The notes: a model not told the origin generated them from the letters alone. Shown: positions 1 to 9,190, numbered from the stretch's first letter. The stretch is 64,000 nt of DNA from JBCCEJ01 sp039030335 (GCA_039030335.1 JBCCEJ010000020.1:9358-73357), one strand, 5' to 3'. Made by a program: numbers and translations.

Positions 1-1779
1 CTGAATCTCGAAACCGAAAGCGACGCCTTCTCACTGACAGGTGCGGCAACCGTTGGCAGCGCGGGTGCTCGCACGGCGACAACGTCCGGCTCGAACCGCA
101 GATTGACCCGTTCGACCAACACCACCTCCAGTACTTCCATCGGGTCGAGCACACCACCCGAAGCAGCAGCCAACCTTACGGTGGAGCAGTTACGCAGCCT
201 GCAGGCCGCCGGGTTCAATACGAACTCGGTACGCCTTGAAGAGGGCGCGCTCGCGCAGGTCGCAAGCCGCGACGGTGCGCCGATTTTCGTGACGGTGAAT
301 TACCTGCACAACCTTGTGTTCGTACGCACCAGTGACGAACTGGCGATGCGTTCGATCGAGCAGCTGATCAAGGAAGTCGACAGGGTTGCGCCGCAGGTCC
401 TGCTGGAGATGAAAATTCTGGAGGTGACACTCGACGACGGCTTCCGCTCGATCTTCGATATCGGCTTCACGGCCGACGATACGCAACCTGGCGCAGTCGA
501 CGGACAACCGCGCAACCCTCTGGATACGACTGCGGCGACCGGTGGCTCAGTATCCGTGGGCATTGGTAATTTCGGTCTTGAAGGCGGCACCTTTATCTTC
601 CAGGCCATGAGTGAACTCGTGCGTGCACGTCTTCAGGTACTCGAACGTGACAACCGCGTAAAAGTACTGTCAACCCCCGTTGTGCTTGCATCGAACAACC
701 AGCCCGCGCAGCTATTCATCGGTGAGGAGCGCATCCTCACGACCGGCTTCGAACAAGAGACCATTCAGAACAACAACCAGACCAGTACGATCACGGTCCC
801 GACTACGGAGAGCCGGGACGTAGGCAACACGCTGCAGATTTTGCCGAGCATCAACGCCGACCGCACGGTAACGCTCCGACTCAGCCAGGACACCTCAACC
901 GTCGTGCCGGGAGGCAACACCATTCCGGCGCCAGCGGCCAACGGCGGTGTTGAGGACCGGGCGGTCGATTCGGTCAGAACAGCGCAGATGGAATCCACGG
1001 TGATGGTGAAAGACGGCATGACGGTGGCGTTGGGCGGGCTTATCCGCAACGAGCGCACGAATCGTGTTTCCAAAGTACCGCTACTCGGTGATGTGCCGAT
1101 CCTCGGGAAACTGTTCCGGCGGGAAGAACGCAGCGACACGACCAGCGAGTTGATTCTCATCATTACGCCGCGCGTCTTCACCACGCCCGGCGAAGGTGAA
1201 GCTGTCTCCCGAAAGCGGATTGCTTCATTGTCCGATACACCGGGTGCCATCGACGCCTATCTCGACGAGAACGACCGCGATCGTTCGCGGACCGCGGCGG
1301 GGCAGCGCGCCAATCGTGAGGTGCAGCGAGCAGGTGCCCAGCTGAATCCGCTCGCCGGTCACGAAACCCGTCTGGTCGCGATTGCGAGCCGCGCGATTCG
1401 AGACGTGCACGCGTTGAACGGAACCCGCATCCGCAGTGTCAAAACCCGACCCGCAGGGCCTCTCCGACTCATTGCGGATTCCCTGGTCACTGCGAGGCTG
1501 CTGCAATCGTGGACCGATGACGTGCTGTTCGTGAGTGCGGTGGAACTTCGAAACCTGGCGAATGTGCCGAAACGGGTCACGGCGCCCCGGTTCAGCGGAA
1601 AATGGCGCTACGTGCACGTGGAACACGACGAGCTGCCGCCGGGCACCGCAACCAAAGCGTTCCTGGTATCGGACAAACCATTTCTCGAAATGTTGACGCC
1701 CGGTGTGCTTCAGTACGATACGACGATTCCGCCGAAGCCGGTGAAACCGTTCTTCGCAAGACAGCCGGCAGAGAACTAG
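1..1779 (+). CDS. Secretin (GspD/PilQ-type outer-membrane channel), 5' end cut by window
   Basis: The reading frame is open from the first base, so the N-terminus lies outside the window and the TTG at 103 is probably internal. About 592 residues are visible. A Ser/Thr-rich stretch leads into a short N-domain-like segment (LHNLVFVRTSDE...IEQLIKEVDR), then PQVLLEMKILEVTLDDG, the usual entry to the secretin barrel. The barrel ends with the signature VPLLGDVPILGKLFRREE and SELILIITPRVF. Secretins form multimeric outer-membrane pores for type II secretion, pili or phage-like export; which system this one serves cannot be told here. About 200 residues follow the usual secretin end and look like an additional domain (W, LVSDKPF motifs). 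No other secretion gene follows on this side. Confidence 0.85.
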   Translation: MNLETESDAFSLTGAATVGSAGARTATTSGSNRRLTRSTNTTSSTSIGSSTPPEAAANLTVEQLRSLQAAGFNTNSVRLEEGALAQVASRDGAPIFVTVNYLHNLVFVRTSDELAMRSIEQLIKEVDRVAPQVLLEMKILEVTLDDGFRSIFDIGFTADDTQPGAVDGQPRNPLDTTAATGGSVSVGIGNFGLEGGTFIFQAMSELVRARLQVLERDNRVKVLSTPVVLASNNQPAQLFIGEERILTTGFEQETIQNNNQTSTITVPTTESRDVGNTLQILPSINADRTVTLRLSQDTSTVVPGGNTIPAPAANGGVEDRAVDSVRTAQMESTVMVKDGMTVALGGLIRNERTNRVSKVPLLGDVPILGKLFRREERSDTTSELILIITPRVFTTPGEGEAVSRKRIASLSDTPGAIDAYLDENDRDRSRTAAGQRANREVQRAGAQLNPLAGHETRLVAIASRAIRDVHALNGTRIRSVKTRPAGPLRLIADSLVTARLLQSWTDDVLFVSAVELRNLANVPKRVTAPRFSGKWRYVHVEHDELPPGTATKAFLVSDKPFLEMLTPGVLQYDTTIPPKPVKPFFARQPAEN

Positions 1780-1830
1780 AATCTCGATTTAACTTGAACT
1801 TCACACTGGCCTTACAGGGGATGGATAGAC

Positions 1831-3393
1831 ATGGGTGATTCTTTAGTCGCCGACGACGTCGCGTCACCAACGGAAAGGTCGGGTGAGACCAGCATCCCGA
1901 AGCCACTGCTCTACGCCGTGCTGGTGCTCGCCGTGGCTGCCCTGGGTACGGCTGGCTACCGGGCGCTCGTGCAGCCGTGGCATCCATACGGCGACGGTGA
2001 TATGTCTTACCTCGATCGCGTGGACAAACGTTCACTTTCGGGTGGCGATCTAACGCACTACCACTTCGGCAAATTTGCCTACGAACAGCGCGCTCCCAAC
2101 CTCGCCTGGGGCTGGGATTTCATGTTCGAGGCCGGTGACGGCGTATTCGAGCGCCGCGTGTCGCCGGCAGTGTTGTCCAGAGCACGGTATGACGCCGACG
2201 GGCTCGGGCCTATCTACAATCACACAGCCTGTCTGGCCTGTCATATCGCGGACGGGCGGGCGCAGCCCGTCGCCAGCGAAGAGGGCATTGCACAGGAAGG
2301 CCTGCTGATGCGACTCAGCGTTCCGGGAAACCATCCGGATGGCGCTCCAACACCACATCCGGTGTACGGCGGCCAGCTCGGGGACCGCGGCATTCCGGTG
2401 CAGTACGCGAAAGGTAAAGACGGGCGCCGAAAAGTGGTGCAAAAGGAGGTGCGTGCCGAAGGTGTTCTGATCATCCGCTACGAGGAGATAGCTGGCCAGT
2501 ACGTTGATGGCACACCCTACACGCTGACGAAACCTGTTTACGAAATCACCAACCTGAGCCGGGGGCCCATAGGTGCGGACACGATGTTCTCGCCGCGTAT
2601 TGCGAACATGGTCTCCGGAATAGGCCTGTTGGAAGCCATCCCGGAGGAGACCATTCTCGCGATGGCCGATCCGAAGGACGAGAACGGCGATGGCATTTCG
2701 GGACGTCCCCAGATGGTCCGTCACCCGGATACCGGCGAGCTTGCGCTGGGACGATTCGGCTGGAAAGCCGAGACCGCTTCAGTCAAGCACCAGGTTGCCG
2801 CCGCCGCCGTCAACGATATGGGCATGACCAGTTCGATGTTTATCGACGAGCCCTGCACGAAGTTTCAGCCGCTGTGCAACAACGCCCGGTCTGGTAACGA
2901 CGGTTCCGGCCCCGAATACACGGATGAGCAGATAACGCAGATGGAAAACTACGTGCAGCTGCTCGGCGTGCCCGGACGGCGCGGTGTGCGCGAAGAGCGG
3001 ACACAAAGAGGCGAAGCAGCTTTTCGTGCGGCCAACTGCACGGGGTGCCACATTGAAACCCTGGTGACCGGCGGGCATGAGATCGAGCGGCTGAACGGTC
3101 AGACCATCCACCCGTACACCGATATGCTGTTGCACGATATGGGTAAGGGATTGGCGGACGAACGACCCTCGTGGCAGGCGAGCGGTCATGAATGGCGCAC
3201 ACCGCCGCTCTGGGGCATCGGTCTGGTACCGGTCGTCAACGGACATACCCGCTTCCTGCACGACGGTCGCGCCCGGAATCTGGAAGAAGCCGTGTTATGG
3301 CACGGTGGTGAGGCGAAGAAGTCACGCGACGCGTTCCTGTTGATGGATAAGCAAACCCGCGCCGACCTCATCTACTTCCTCGAGTCGTTGTAG
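1831..3393 (+). CDS. Di-heme oxidoreductase of the DUF1111 (thiol oxidoreductase/peroxidase-like) family
   Basis: 520 residues. An N-terminal membrane anchor (about residues 27-48) is followed by a periplasmic region with two haem c motifs: CLACH (C134, C137, H138) and CTGCH (C403, C406, H407). The C-terminus has the family pattern FLHDGRARNLEEAVLWHGGEA. DUF1111 proteins resemble cytochrome c peroxidases and are typically encoded beside imelysin and DUF1513 genes in iron-regulated operons, as here; a ferri-reductase or peroxidase role in iron uptake is inferred, not shown. The ATG at 1831 has AGGGG upstream. The gene starts 51 bp after the secretin and ends 16 bp before the imelysin gene. The paralogous imelysin that often precedes this gene is absent. 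Confidence 0.9.
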   Translation: MGDSLVADDVASPTERSGETSIPKPLLYAVLVLAVAALGTAGYRALVQPWHPYGDGDMSYLDRVDKRSLSGGDLTHYHFGKFAYEQRAPNLAWGWDFMFEAGDGVFERRVSPAVLSRARYDADGLGPIYNHTACLACHIADGRAQPVASEEGIAQEGLLMRLSVPGNHPDGAPTPHPVYGGQLGDRGIPVQYAKGKDGRRKVVQKEVRAEGVLIIRYEEIAGQYVDGTPYTLTKPVYEITNLSRGPIGADTMFSPRIANMVSGIGLLEAIPEETILAMADPKDENGDGISGRPQMVRHPDTGELALGRFGWKAETASVKHQVAAAAVNDMGMTSSMFIDEPCTKFQPLCNNARSGNDGSGPEYTDEQITQMENYVQLLGVPGRRGVREERTQRGEAAFRAANCTGCHIETLVTGGHEIERLNGQTIHPYTDMLLHDMGKGLADERPSWQASGHEWRTPPLWGIGLVPVVNGHTRFLHDGRARNLEEAVLWHGGEAKKSRDAFLLMDKQTRADLIYFLESL

Positions 3394-3409
3394 TTCCTGA
3401 CCGGTAAAA

Positions 3410-4462
3410 ATGATGCGCAACGTATGGATGGCGGCATTTTGCGCTGCGACGCTAATCTCCGGATGCTCGGACCCGGGACCGCCGGTGACGGCGGCTCCCC
3501 CGGGCGCGGTTCTCCATTCGATCGGCACCAATACGGCGGCGCCGCGCATCGCCAGGACCCTGGAAGCCGCACAGAGCCTGCACAGCAAAACCAGCGCGCT
3601 TTGCGAGTCTCCCGGCGTCGAGCAGCTCGAATCCTCCCGCACGGCCTGGCGCGAACTCTATCTGTCGTGGTCGCATCAGCAGGCCGTCATGTTTGGCCCG
3701 GGTCGTGAGCAGGGATTGCGCCGGCACCTGTTCAGCTGGCCTACGCACGCCATGATCATCAATGCCGTTCTGGAGCCCGGCGTCGCGGAAGATGTCGCGC
3801 TCAATCGCCATGTTCGAGGCCTGCCGGCAGTCGAGTTCATGCTGTTCGGTGACCAGAAGATGCCCGTCGAGGCCGGGATGTTCGAACACGCCGGGCGGTG
3901 CGCCCATCTGGATGACATCATGAGCGAGGTCGTCAAACGGATCGGCGCGCACGCCGACGTCTGGACGAACGGATTTGGTGATGGCTTCGTAGCGAAGAAC
4001 AGCCCCGACTCTGAAGTGAGTCGCCTGTCGATGCTGCTGGCCGAAGCGCTGAACACCGTCGACGATATCCTCTGGCAACGCCTCGGCGGACCGGCCGGCC
4101 TGTACGGCGGAATCGTGCAGACTGAAGACCTGGATGCGTGGCGCAGTGGTGAAACCCTGGCCGGCCTCGAAGCATCGCTGGTAACGATAAACGACATCGT
4201 ATCAGGCGCTGGCCCCGAACAGCCCGGCATTGCCAACCTGCTCGCGAACCGCAATTCGGACGCAGCCAGCGATCTTGTCCGGTCGACCAGGGACGCGGTC
4301 GCGATCGCGAGGGAGATCGAAGGGCCGCTCGCAGGAGCGATTCTCGACCGCCCGGGCACGGTGAAAGACCTCTACGCAGCCGTTCAGGACGTACAGAACT
4401 ATCTGATCGTGACGTCCGAGCAACTTGAGCTCGCGGTTGAGTTCGAGAAGGACGGTGACTGA
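3410..4462 (+). CDS. Imelysin-family (peptidase M75/EfeO-like) lipoprotein
   Basis: 350 residues beginning with a lipoprotein signal peptide; the lipobox LISGC puts the acylated cysteine at residue 19. The body shows imelysin family features: a GLPAVEFMLFG segment at the position of the GxHxxE motif, and LYGGIVQTEDLDAW in the second helical half. His of the canonical HxxE is Pro here, which is common in the imelysin that accompanies DUF1111 genes. Imelysins are periplasmic or surface proteins linked to iron uptake; peptidase activity is doubtful. It lies between the di-heme gene (16 bp gap) and the DUF1513 gene (8 bp overlap), so the three are probably co-transcribed. Confidence 0.88.
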   Translation: MMRNVWMAAFCAATLISGCSDPGPPVTAAPPGAVLHSIGTNTAAPRIARTLEAAQSLHSKTSALCESPGVEQLESSRTAWRELYLSWSHQQAVMFGPGREQGLRRHLFSWPTHAMIINAVLEPGVAEDVALNRHVRGLPAVEFMLFGDQKMPVEAGMFEHAGRCAHLDDIMSEVVKRIGAHADVWTNGFGDGFVAKNSPDSEVSRLSMLLAEALNTVDDILWQRLGGPAGLYGGIVQTEDLDAWRSGETLAGLEASLVTINDIVSGAGPEQPGIANLLANRNSDAASDLVRSTRDAVAIAREIEGPLAGAILDRPGTVKDLYAAVQDVQNYLIVTSEQLELAVEFEKDGD

Positions 4463-5660
4463 CCGGCAAGGGCCACAGAACGACAGTGCCGCATCGAGAC
4501 GTCGCTTCCTTCGCCTGCTCGCAGCAGCTGCGGGCCTGCCTGCGGCTATCGGCACAGCGGCGCTCCTGACCCGCCCCACACCGACGACTCCAACACCGAT
4601 CGGGCCGGCCGCGTCGGCAGCGGCCGGCACCCCACTGCGTGAACTGGAGTCGGCGCGTCTCGTCAGCGGCTTTCGCGGCACTGCCGAGCGCGCCGACGAG
4701 CCAGGCTTCGCGATACTCGATGGCCTCGGCAACGTGCTGCAGACGTTCTCGACCGCCTACCGTCTACACGGGTTCGCACGTGACCCGAACGATGCCGACC
4801 GGTTATTCGCCATCTGCCGGCGCCCGGGCACCGAGTTGTTGGAGGTCAGCGCTGGAGCGGGGACCATCGAACGGCAGATCCGTTCTGGTCCGGGCCACCA
4901 CTTCTACGGTCATGCCGTTCTGTCAGCCGATGGCGGACATCTGTTCACGACGGAAAATGACTATGCCACGGGTGGCCACGGTCGCGTGGTGGTCCGGGAC
5001 GCGCAGACGCTGGCGCCGATCGACGCACTCGATTCTGGCGGCATCGGCCCGCACGAACTCGCCCGTTTCGGCGCCGGCCTGGTCGTCGCGAATGGCGGTA
5101 TCCAAACGCACCCCGATTTGCCGAGACGTAAGCTCAACCTGGACTCCATGCGCCCGAACCTCGCGATTCTCGATCGGGACGGGCGCGTGAACGATCGTTT
5201 TGAACCTCCTGACCATCAAATGAGCGTCAGGCATCTGGCCGTGACGGAGGCGGGTTTGATCGCAACCGCTCAACAGTATGAGGGCGCGCCTGACCGCTAC
5301 CCCGACCTGATCGGGCTCGCGTCAGCGGCCGGCGACTACGACACGCTGACCGCACCGCGACGGGTACGGCGCCTGATGAATCGCTACATCGCGAGCGTCG
5401 CGGCGAGCGCAAAACCTGCTCGCCTGCTGGCTACGTGCCCAAGAGGCAATGCCATTCTGGCGTTCGATGCAGACGGTATACAGGCCGCGCAGATCATCGG
5501 TGCCCGCGCTCCGAACGGCGTTGCAACCCTCCCAGGTGGGTCAATCGCAGCAGTGACCACGCTTTCGGGTGACCTGTTGCTGATCGATGCCGCCCGCGCG
5601 CGCGTTGTGCATCGCGCGAGTACACCGTATATCTGGGACAACCACCTGCTCTGGATTTAG
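4455..5660 (+). CDS. DUF1513 family protein, probable Tat-exported beta-propeller
   Basis: I chose GTG at 4455, which overlaps the imelysin stop and has GAGAAGGA just upstream, over an in-frame TTG at 4425. The 401-residue product begins with a twin-arginine-like signal, SRRRFLRLLAAAAGLPA. The mature part has repeated short beta-rich blocks (GHAVLSADGGHLFTTENDY, GIGPHELA) as in quinoprotein-like propellers, and GNAILAFDADG near the end. DUF1513 genes form the last member of the imelysin/DUF1111 operon in many proteobacteria. Biochemical function is unknown; export to the periplasm through Tat and a part in iron acquisition are inferred from the signal and the neighbours. Confidence 0.85.
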   Translation: MTDRQGPQNDSAASRRRFLRLLAAAAGLPAAIGTAALLTRPTPTTPTPIGPAASAAAGTPLRELESARLVSGFRGTAERADEPGFAILDGLGNVLQTFSTAYRLHGFARDPNDADRLFAICRRPGTELLEVSAGAGTIERQIRSGPGHHFYGHAVLSADGGHLFTTENDYATGGHGRVVVRDAQTLAPIDALDSGGIGPHELARFGAGLVVANGGIQTHPDLPRRKLNLDSMRPNLAILDRDGRVNDRFEPPDHQMSVRHLAVTEAGLIATAQQYEGAPDRYPDLIGLASAAGDYDTLTAPRRVRRLMNRYIASVAASAKPARLLATCPRGNAILAFDADGIQAAQIIGARAPNGVATLPGGSIAAVTTLSGDLLLIDAARARVVHRASTPYIWDNHLLWI

Positions 5661-5763
5661 TGGGCTCGTCGGAAAGATCCAGGAGTTGGCGCACGGCAAG
5701 CTCGGGCTGACTCGCGGTCGCACCGATGATACGAAGGGAGTGGCCAGCGCGGCCGGGATGAAC

Positions 5764-6006
5764 TCAGCGGGCGATCGCCCTACGGCAGATTAGCGCGCGA
5801 CTCAACATGGCAGGTACGTGCAGCGGCTCGCCATCGATTTCCAACTGCACCCAGCCGCGCGGCGCCGTAGACCGGATCGTCGCCACCACGCCATCGAACA
5901 GCCCAAGTAGCGAGGACGCCCGATCGAAACGCCTCTGCGCGAGCGACAGGATCTCGACGCGCTCGCCGACCGCGAACGCATCCAGGGTCATAGGCACTAG
6001 CAGCAT
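5764..6006 (-). CDS. Small FeoA-domain-like protein
   Basis: 80 residues. The sequence fits a FeoA (SH3-like) fold: FAVGERVEILSL at the start, a helix with RASSLLGLFDG, then beta strands VATIRS and VQLEIDGEPLHVPAMLSRAL, matching the usual end in which a strand is followed by a short helix. FeoA proteins bind the FeoB ferrous iron transporter or act as small regulators; no feoB is in the window. It lies 51 bp downstream of bfd on the same strand, and its placement in the iron block supports the call. The ATG at 6006 has no clear ribosome binding site; ATG at 5991 is an alternative start. Confidence 0.6.
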   Translation of the reverse strand: MLLVPMTLDAFAVGERVEILSLAQRRFDRASSLLGLFDGVVATIRSTAPRGWVQLEIDGEPLHVPAMLSRALICRRAIAR

Positions 6007-6057
6007 CCGTAGAGCACTCGGTTCAACGGCCTCATCCGCGGCATGGCCGGCCCTTAC

Positions 6058-6264
6058 CTACGCCAGCGCCGTAGCGCCGTCGAGCGATACTTCGACTGCG
6101 TCGGCCCTGGCGGCGCGAAAGAGTTCGACCACTTCGGGTACGCAGCGTGCGCACTGCGGCGCGCAGCACAATCGTCTGTAAACATCTGCAGGTGTCGAAG
6201 CGCCTTCTGCCAGCGCCCGCGCGATGGCACGTTTGTTCAGGCCGTTGCAATTGCAGATGTACAT
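6058..6264 (-). CDS. bfd: Bacterioferritin-associated ferredoxin
   Basis: 68 residues with the Bfd [2Fe-2S] ligand set C4, C6, C38 and C41 (MYICNCNG and CAPQCARC), the same spacing as E. coli Bfd. An extra cysteine pair (C33, C34) precedes the last two ligands. Bfd delivers electrons to bacterioferritin so that stored ferric iron can be released as Fe(II) to the cytosol. It is divergent from bfr, with 198 bp between the start codons that includes a possible Fur site. The ATG at 6264 has AAGG at a good distance. The tail after residue 55 is longer than the E. coli core. Confidence 0.93.
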   Translation of the reverse strand: MYICNCNGLNKRAIARALAEGASTPADVYRRLCCAPQCARCVPEVVELFRAARADAVEVSLDGATALA

Positions 6265-6301
6265 ATTTGCCTTGTAGCGGGCTCAGCGAAACGGTTCCGA
6301 A

Positions 6302-6316
6302 TGATAACGATTCGTG
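6302..6316. promoter_or_regulatory. Candidate Fur box between bfd and bfr
   Basis: The sequence TGATAAC-G-ATTCGTG resembles the 7-1-7 Fur inverted repeat TGATAAT-N-ATTATCA: the left half matches 6 of 7 and the right half 3 of 7. It lies 38 bp upstream of the bfd start and 147 bp upstream of bfr, in the shared divergent promoter region. bfd is a classic Fur target, which makes the position plausible, but the right half is weak. Confidence 0.4.
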
Positions 6317-6462
6317 TTTAGTTTTCAACACCGTTTTTTTCAAACGGATACACTCGCGCTCCCTATGGTAGTGATATGACTAGTCGAAGTATTCGGCTGG
6401 CAGGGATTCGCTCGTCCCGCTTTTGTCAACTCACTATTGTCGCTGTAAGGAGCTTTGGAACC

Positions 6463-6942
6463 ATGCAAGGCGATAAGACTGTCATTCAGCATCTGAACCG
6501 AATTCTGACCAACGAACTGACCGCCATCAATCAGTACTTCCTGCATGCGCGTATACTGAAGAACTGGGGAATCAATGAGCTGGCCAGCCATATCTACAAC
6601 GAATCGATCGGTGAGATGAAACATGCCGACCAGCTGATCGAACGCATACTGATGCTCGACGGCCTGCCGAATCTACAGGATCTCGGCAAGCTGAAAATTG
6701 GAGAAGATGTCGAAGAGATGTTTACGTGTGATCTGTCCGTGGAGAACCAGAATCAAGGCGATCTGAAGGAGGCAATAGCTCTTTGTGAGAGCACCAGCGA
6801 CTTCATCTCGCGCTCGATCCTGACTCACATCCTGGATGACACGGAAGAACACATCGACTGGATCGAGACTCAGCAGCAGCTGATCGCACGGGTCGGAATT
6901 GAAAACTACTCAGCTCGCATGATGGGCGGACAAGGTAGCTGA
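6463..6942 (+). CDS. bfr: Bacterioferritin
   Basis: 159 residues, typical for the family. ATG at 6463 was chosen because it follows GTAAGGAG and gives the conserved start (MQGDKTVIQHLN); an upstream in-frame start at 6376 would add a non-conserved leader. Ferroxidase ligands are visible: E18, E51, H54, E94 region (DLSVENQ), and the EEH of LDDTEEHIDW. M52, the haem-bridging ligand between subunits, is present (GEMKHAD). The protein forms a 24-subunit iron-storage shell with haem b at subunit interfaces; iron release depends on Bfd, encoded divergently. A perfect 10-bp hairpin follows the gene. Confidence 0.96.
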   Translation: MQGDKTVIQHLNRILTNELTAINQYFLHARILKNWGINELASHIYNESIGEMKHADQLIERILMLDGLPNLQDLGKLKIGEDVEEMFTCDLSVENQNQGDLKEAIALCESTSDFISRSILTHILDDTEEHIDWIETQQQLIARVGIENYSARMMGGQGS

Positions 6943-6954
6943 TCACTGCAATTC

Positions 6955-6980
6955 GCCGGCTGCCGCGCCTGGCAGCCGGC
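6955..6980. terminator. Hairpin between convergent genes, probable bidirectional terminator
   Basis: GCCGGCTGCC pairs perfectly with GGCAGCCGGC (10 bp) around a 6-nt loop. It sits between the bfr stop (6942) and the stop of the convergent dehydrogenase gene (6982). There is no long T run, so termination is inferred from stem strength and position. Confidence 0.6.
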
Positions 6981-6981
6981 C

Positions 6982-7947
6982 TCAGCCGCGCCCGGGACCA
7001 TTCACCACCACTTCGTAGCCGGGTACCTCGGGTTCGTCGTCCAGCATCTCCGACGGAAATCCGGGCGCCAGGATTTGCGTACCCGTCGCGTCTTCGAGAC
7101 GACGGATGATGTTGGGCGACCACTCGCGTGAACCGTAGCGCCGCTCGCCGTCCTGAAAGACCTGCGCGAGCAACGGGCCCAGTTCCAGTTCCACGCCGGC
7201 GCGCTCGGCCACCGTATTGAACAGACTGACATCCTTGATGACGAGGTCCATCGTAAAGCTGATGTCGCGACTGCCGTTCAGAATCACCTGGCTCTCGGTC
7301 TCGTGAACGAACGAATTACCGGATGAAATGCGGATCGCTTCATAGGTCGTACTGAGGTCCATACCGGCGAGTTTGGAGGTGACCAGGGCTTCACAGAGGC
7401 TGACGAGATTGGCGGTAGCCAGGTAATTCGTCACGACTTTCAGAACAGACGCGGCGCCGAGCGGCCCAGCGTGCAGGATACGGCGCCCCATGGCTTTCAA
7501 AACCGGCAGCACACGCTCGAACGTCGCTCGATCGCACCCGGCGAAAATCGAGATGTTGCCAGTTGCCGCACGATGGCAACCGCCGGACACCGGACAATCC
7601 ACCGGGTGGGCTCCCAGCGCGCTCACCAGTGCCCCCAGTCGTTTCACCTCCGCTTCGTCGGTCGTGCTCATCTCTGCCCAGATCTTGCCGGGCGTGAACC
7701 CCTGTAAAGCGCCGTCGGCCGCTTCCATGACAGCTGCGCTGGCGGCAGGGCTGGGCAGACATGTGATCAGAACATCGGCCCAGGCCGCCATCGCCGCGGG
7801 GCTTTCCCCTTCCAACGCGCCGTGCGAAAGGAACGGCGCCATGAGGTCGGGAGCGAGGTCCCGCACCATGAGTTCCAGGCCGTTGCGTTGCAAGCTGCCA
7901 GCCAGTTTTCCACCCACATTGCCAAGACCAATAAATGCCACTTTCAC
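6982..7947 (-). CDS. NAD(P)-dependent 3-hydroxyisobutyrate dehydrogenase-family oxidoreductase
   Basis: I start at GTG 7947 (VKVAFIGLGNVGGKLAG) with GAGGG upstream; the longer frame to 8121 adds 58 residues of non-conserved sequence before the Rossmann motif. The 321-residue product has the nucleotide-binding GLGNVG, the substrate-binding DCPVSGG and the catalytic lysine in VLKVVTNYL. These define the beta-hydroxyacid dehydrogenase family, which acts on 3-hydroxyisobutyrate, tartronate semialdehyde and similar acids. The true substrate is not determined by sequence. Convergent with bfr; the next gene upstream on the same strand is the deacetylase-like gene 211 bp away. Confidence 0.88.
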   Translation of the reverse strand: MKVAFIGLGNVGGKLAGSLQRNGLELMVRDLAPDLMAPFLSHGALEGESPAAMAAWADVLITCLPSPAASAAVMEAADGALQGFTPGKIWAEMSTTDEAEVKRLGALVSALGAHPVDCPVSGGCHRAATGNISIFAGCDRATFERVLPVLKAMGRRILHAGPLGAASVLKVVTNYLATANLVSLCEALVTSKLAGMDLSTTYEAIRISSGNSFVHETESQVILNGSRDISFTMDLVIKDVSLFNTVAERAGVELELGPLLAQVFQDGERRYGSREWSPNIIRRLEDATGTQILAPGFPSEMLDDEPEVPGYEVVVNGPGRG

Positions 7948-8158
7948 ACTGAAGCCCTCGTAGAGATCGCTTGAGTTGGGGGAGATTCGCCTGATTCGCG
8001 GGCCGACGTCGTCAACCTCCGGGACTACCCCTGTACGAGGACATCTCCGCCATACCCGACTCTGACGCCAGGCGGCCGCGCGGCAGGCGCGAGTTTGCAC
8101 GCCGGCGACCCGCCGCGCCATGCCGGTTGTGCCAGCCAGCGTAGTACGCGCGCCACCG

Positions 8159-9190
8159 TCAGCCGACGCCGTGAGCGGCTTCGAACCCGTCCAGGAACGC
8201 GCCCAGATTCGTACTCAGTTCCGGGCACGGGTATCCGCCTTCCTGCACGATGACGGTTGGCAAGTCCAGACCCGCGATCGCCGCACCGATGCGTTCGAAG
8301 CCAAAGGTCGTGAGTTGCATGCAGCGCAGCGGGTCACCAGCGAAACCATCGAGTCCAAGCGCGATCAGCAACACGTCCGGCGAGAACTGGCGGACCCGCG
8401 ACTTGGCCGTCTCCAGCGCGACGAGGTAATCGTCATCATCAGTGGTTACCGGCAACGGCAGATTGAGGTTATACCCCGCGCCCGCACCGGCGCCCCGCTC
8501 GGCGGCGAATCCCCAGAAGAACGGGTAGATGAAATCCGGGCTGGTGTGCACCGACACGTGCAGCACATCGGCCCGCGCGTAGAAGATCGCCTGCGTGCCG
8601 TTACCGTGGTGCACATCGATATCGAGGATCGCCGCACGCATACCGTGGGTCGTCAGCCAGTGGGCGGCGACGGCTACATTGTTCAGGAAGCAGAAGCCAC
8701 CGGCCATGTCGCCAAACGCATGATGTCCGGGCGGCCGGCACAGTGCATAGGCACTCCTTGCACCGTCGCGCACCAGGCCGGCAGCATGGAGCGCGGAGTG
8801 CGCGGCGTACACGGCTGCTGACCAGGTGTGCTCACCGATCGGGCAAGCCGTGTCAGCCTGATGAAAGCCGGCCCGTCCGACGATGCTATCGGGGTACCCA
8901 CTCGCGGGTCTGCCCGGATGAACGTTCGGAATCACCTCGGCACCACCGCCGATCGCCTGCCACTCGTGCCACGCGCTTCGGAGGAAATCCAGGTAGTCCG
9001 GCGAATGCACGGCGGCGATCGGGCCCAAACCGAAGTCATCCGGGTTAACCACCTCGTCGCCACGCCGGTCCACTGCAGCCAAAAACTGTTCGGCCCGCTC
9101 CGGACGTTCCGGGCTGGCCTGCATGACGCCCCTGTACAGGAAGGCCTTGGGCGTGTGGGTCTCGTGACCCGGGTGAAAAACCACGTGCAT
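8159..9190 (-). CDS. Histone-deacetylase-like (arginase-fold) amidohydrolase
   Basis: 343 residues from ATG 9190 (MHVVFHPGHETHTP); the frame runs upstream to 9364 but that part lacks conservation. Class II HDAC motifs are present: RPPGHHA, the zinc and catalytic block LDIDVHHGNGTQAIFY, VSVHTSPDFIYPFFWG, and LLIALGLDGFAGDPL. Bacterial members hydrolyse acetylated amines such as acetylpolyamines, or acetyl-lysine in proteins (AcuC type). LDIDVHHGNGT supplies the Asp and His ligands for Zn2+. The gene is divergent from frmA, with 188 bp between the starts. Confidence 0.9.
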   Translation of the reverse strand: MHVVFHPGHETHTPKAFLYRGVMQASPERPERAEQFLAAVDRRGDEVVNPDDFGLGPIAAVHSPDYLDFLRSAWHEWQAIGGGAEVIPNVHPGRPASGYPDSIVGRAGFHQADTACPIGEHTWSAAVYAAHSALHAAGLVRDGARSAYALCRPPGHHAFGDMAGGFCFLNNVAVAAHWLTTHGMRAAILDIDVHHGNGTQAIFYARADVLHVSVHTSPDFIYPFFWGFAAERGAGAGAGYNLNLPLPVTTDDDDYLVALETAKSRVRQFSPDVLLIALGLDGFAGDPLRCMQLTTFGFERIGAAIAGLDLPTVIVQEGGYPCPELSTNLGAFLDGFEAAHGVG

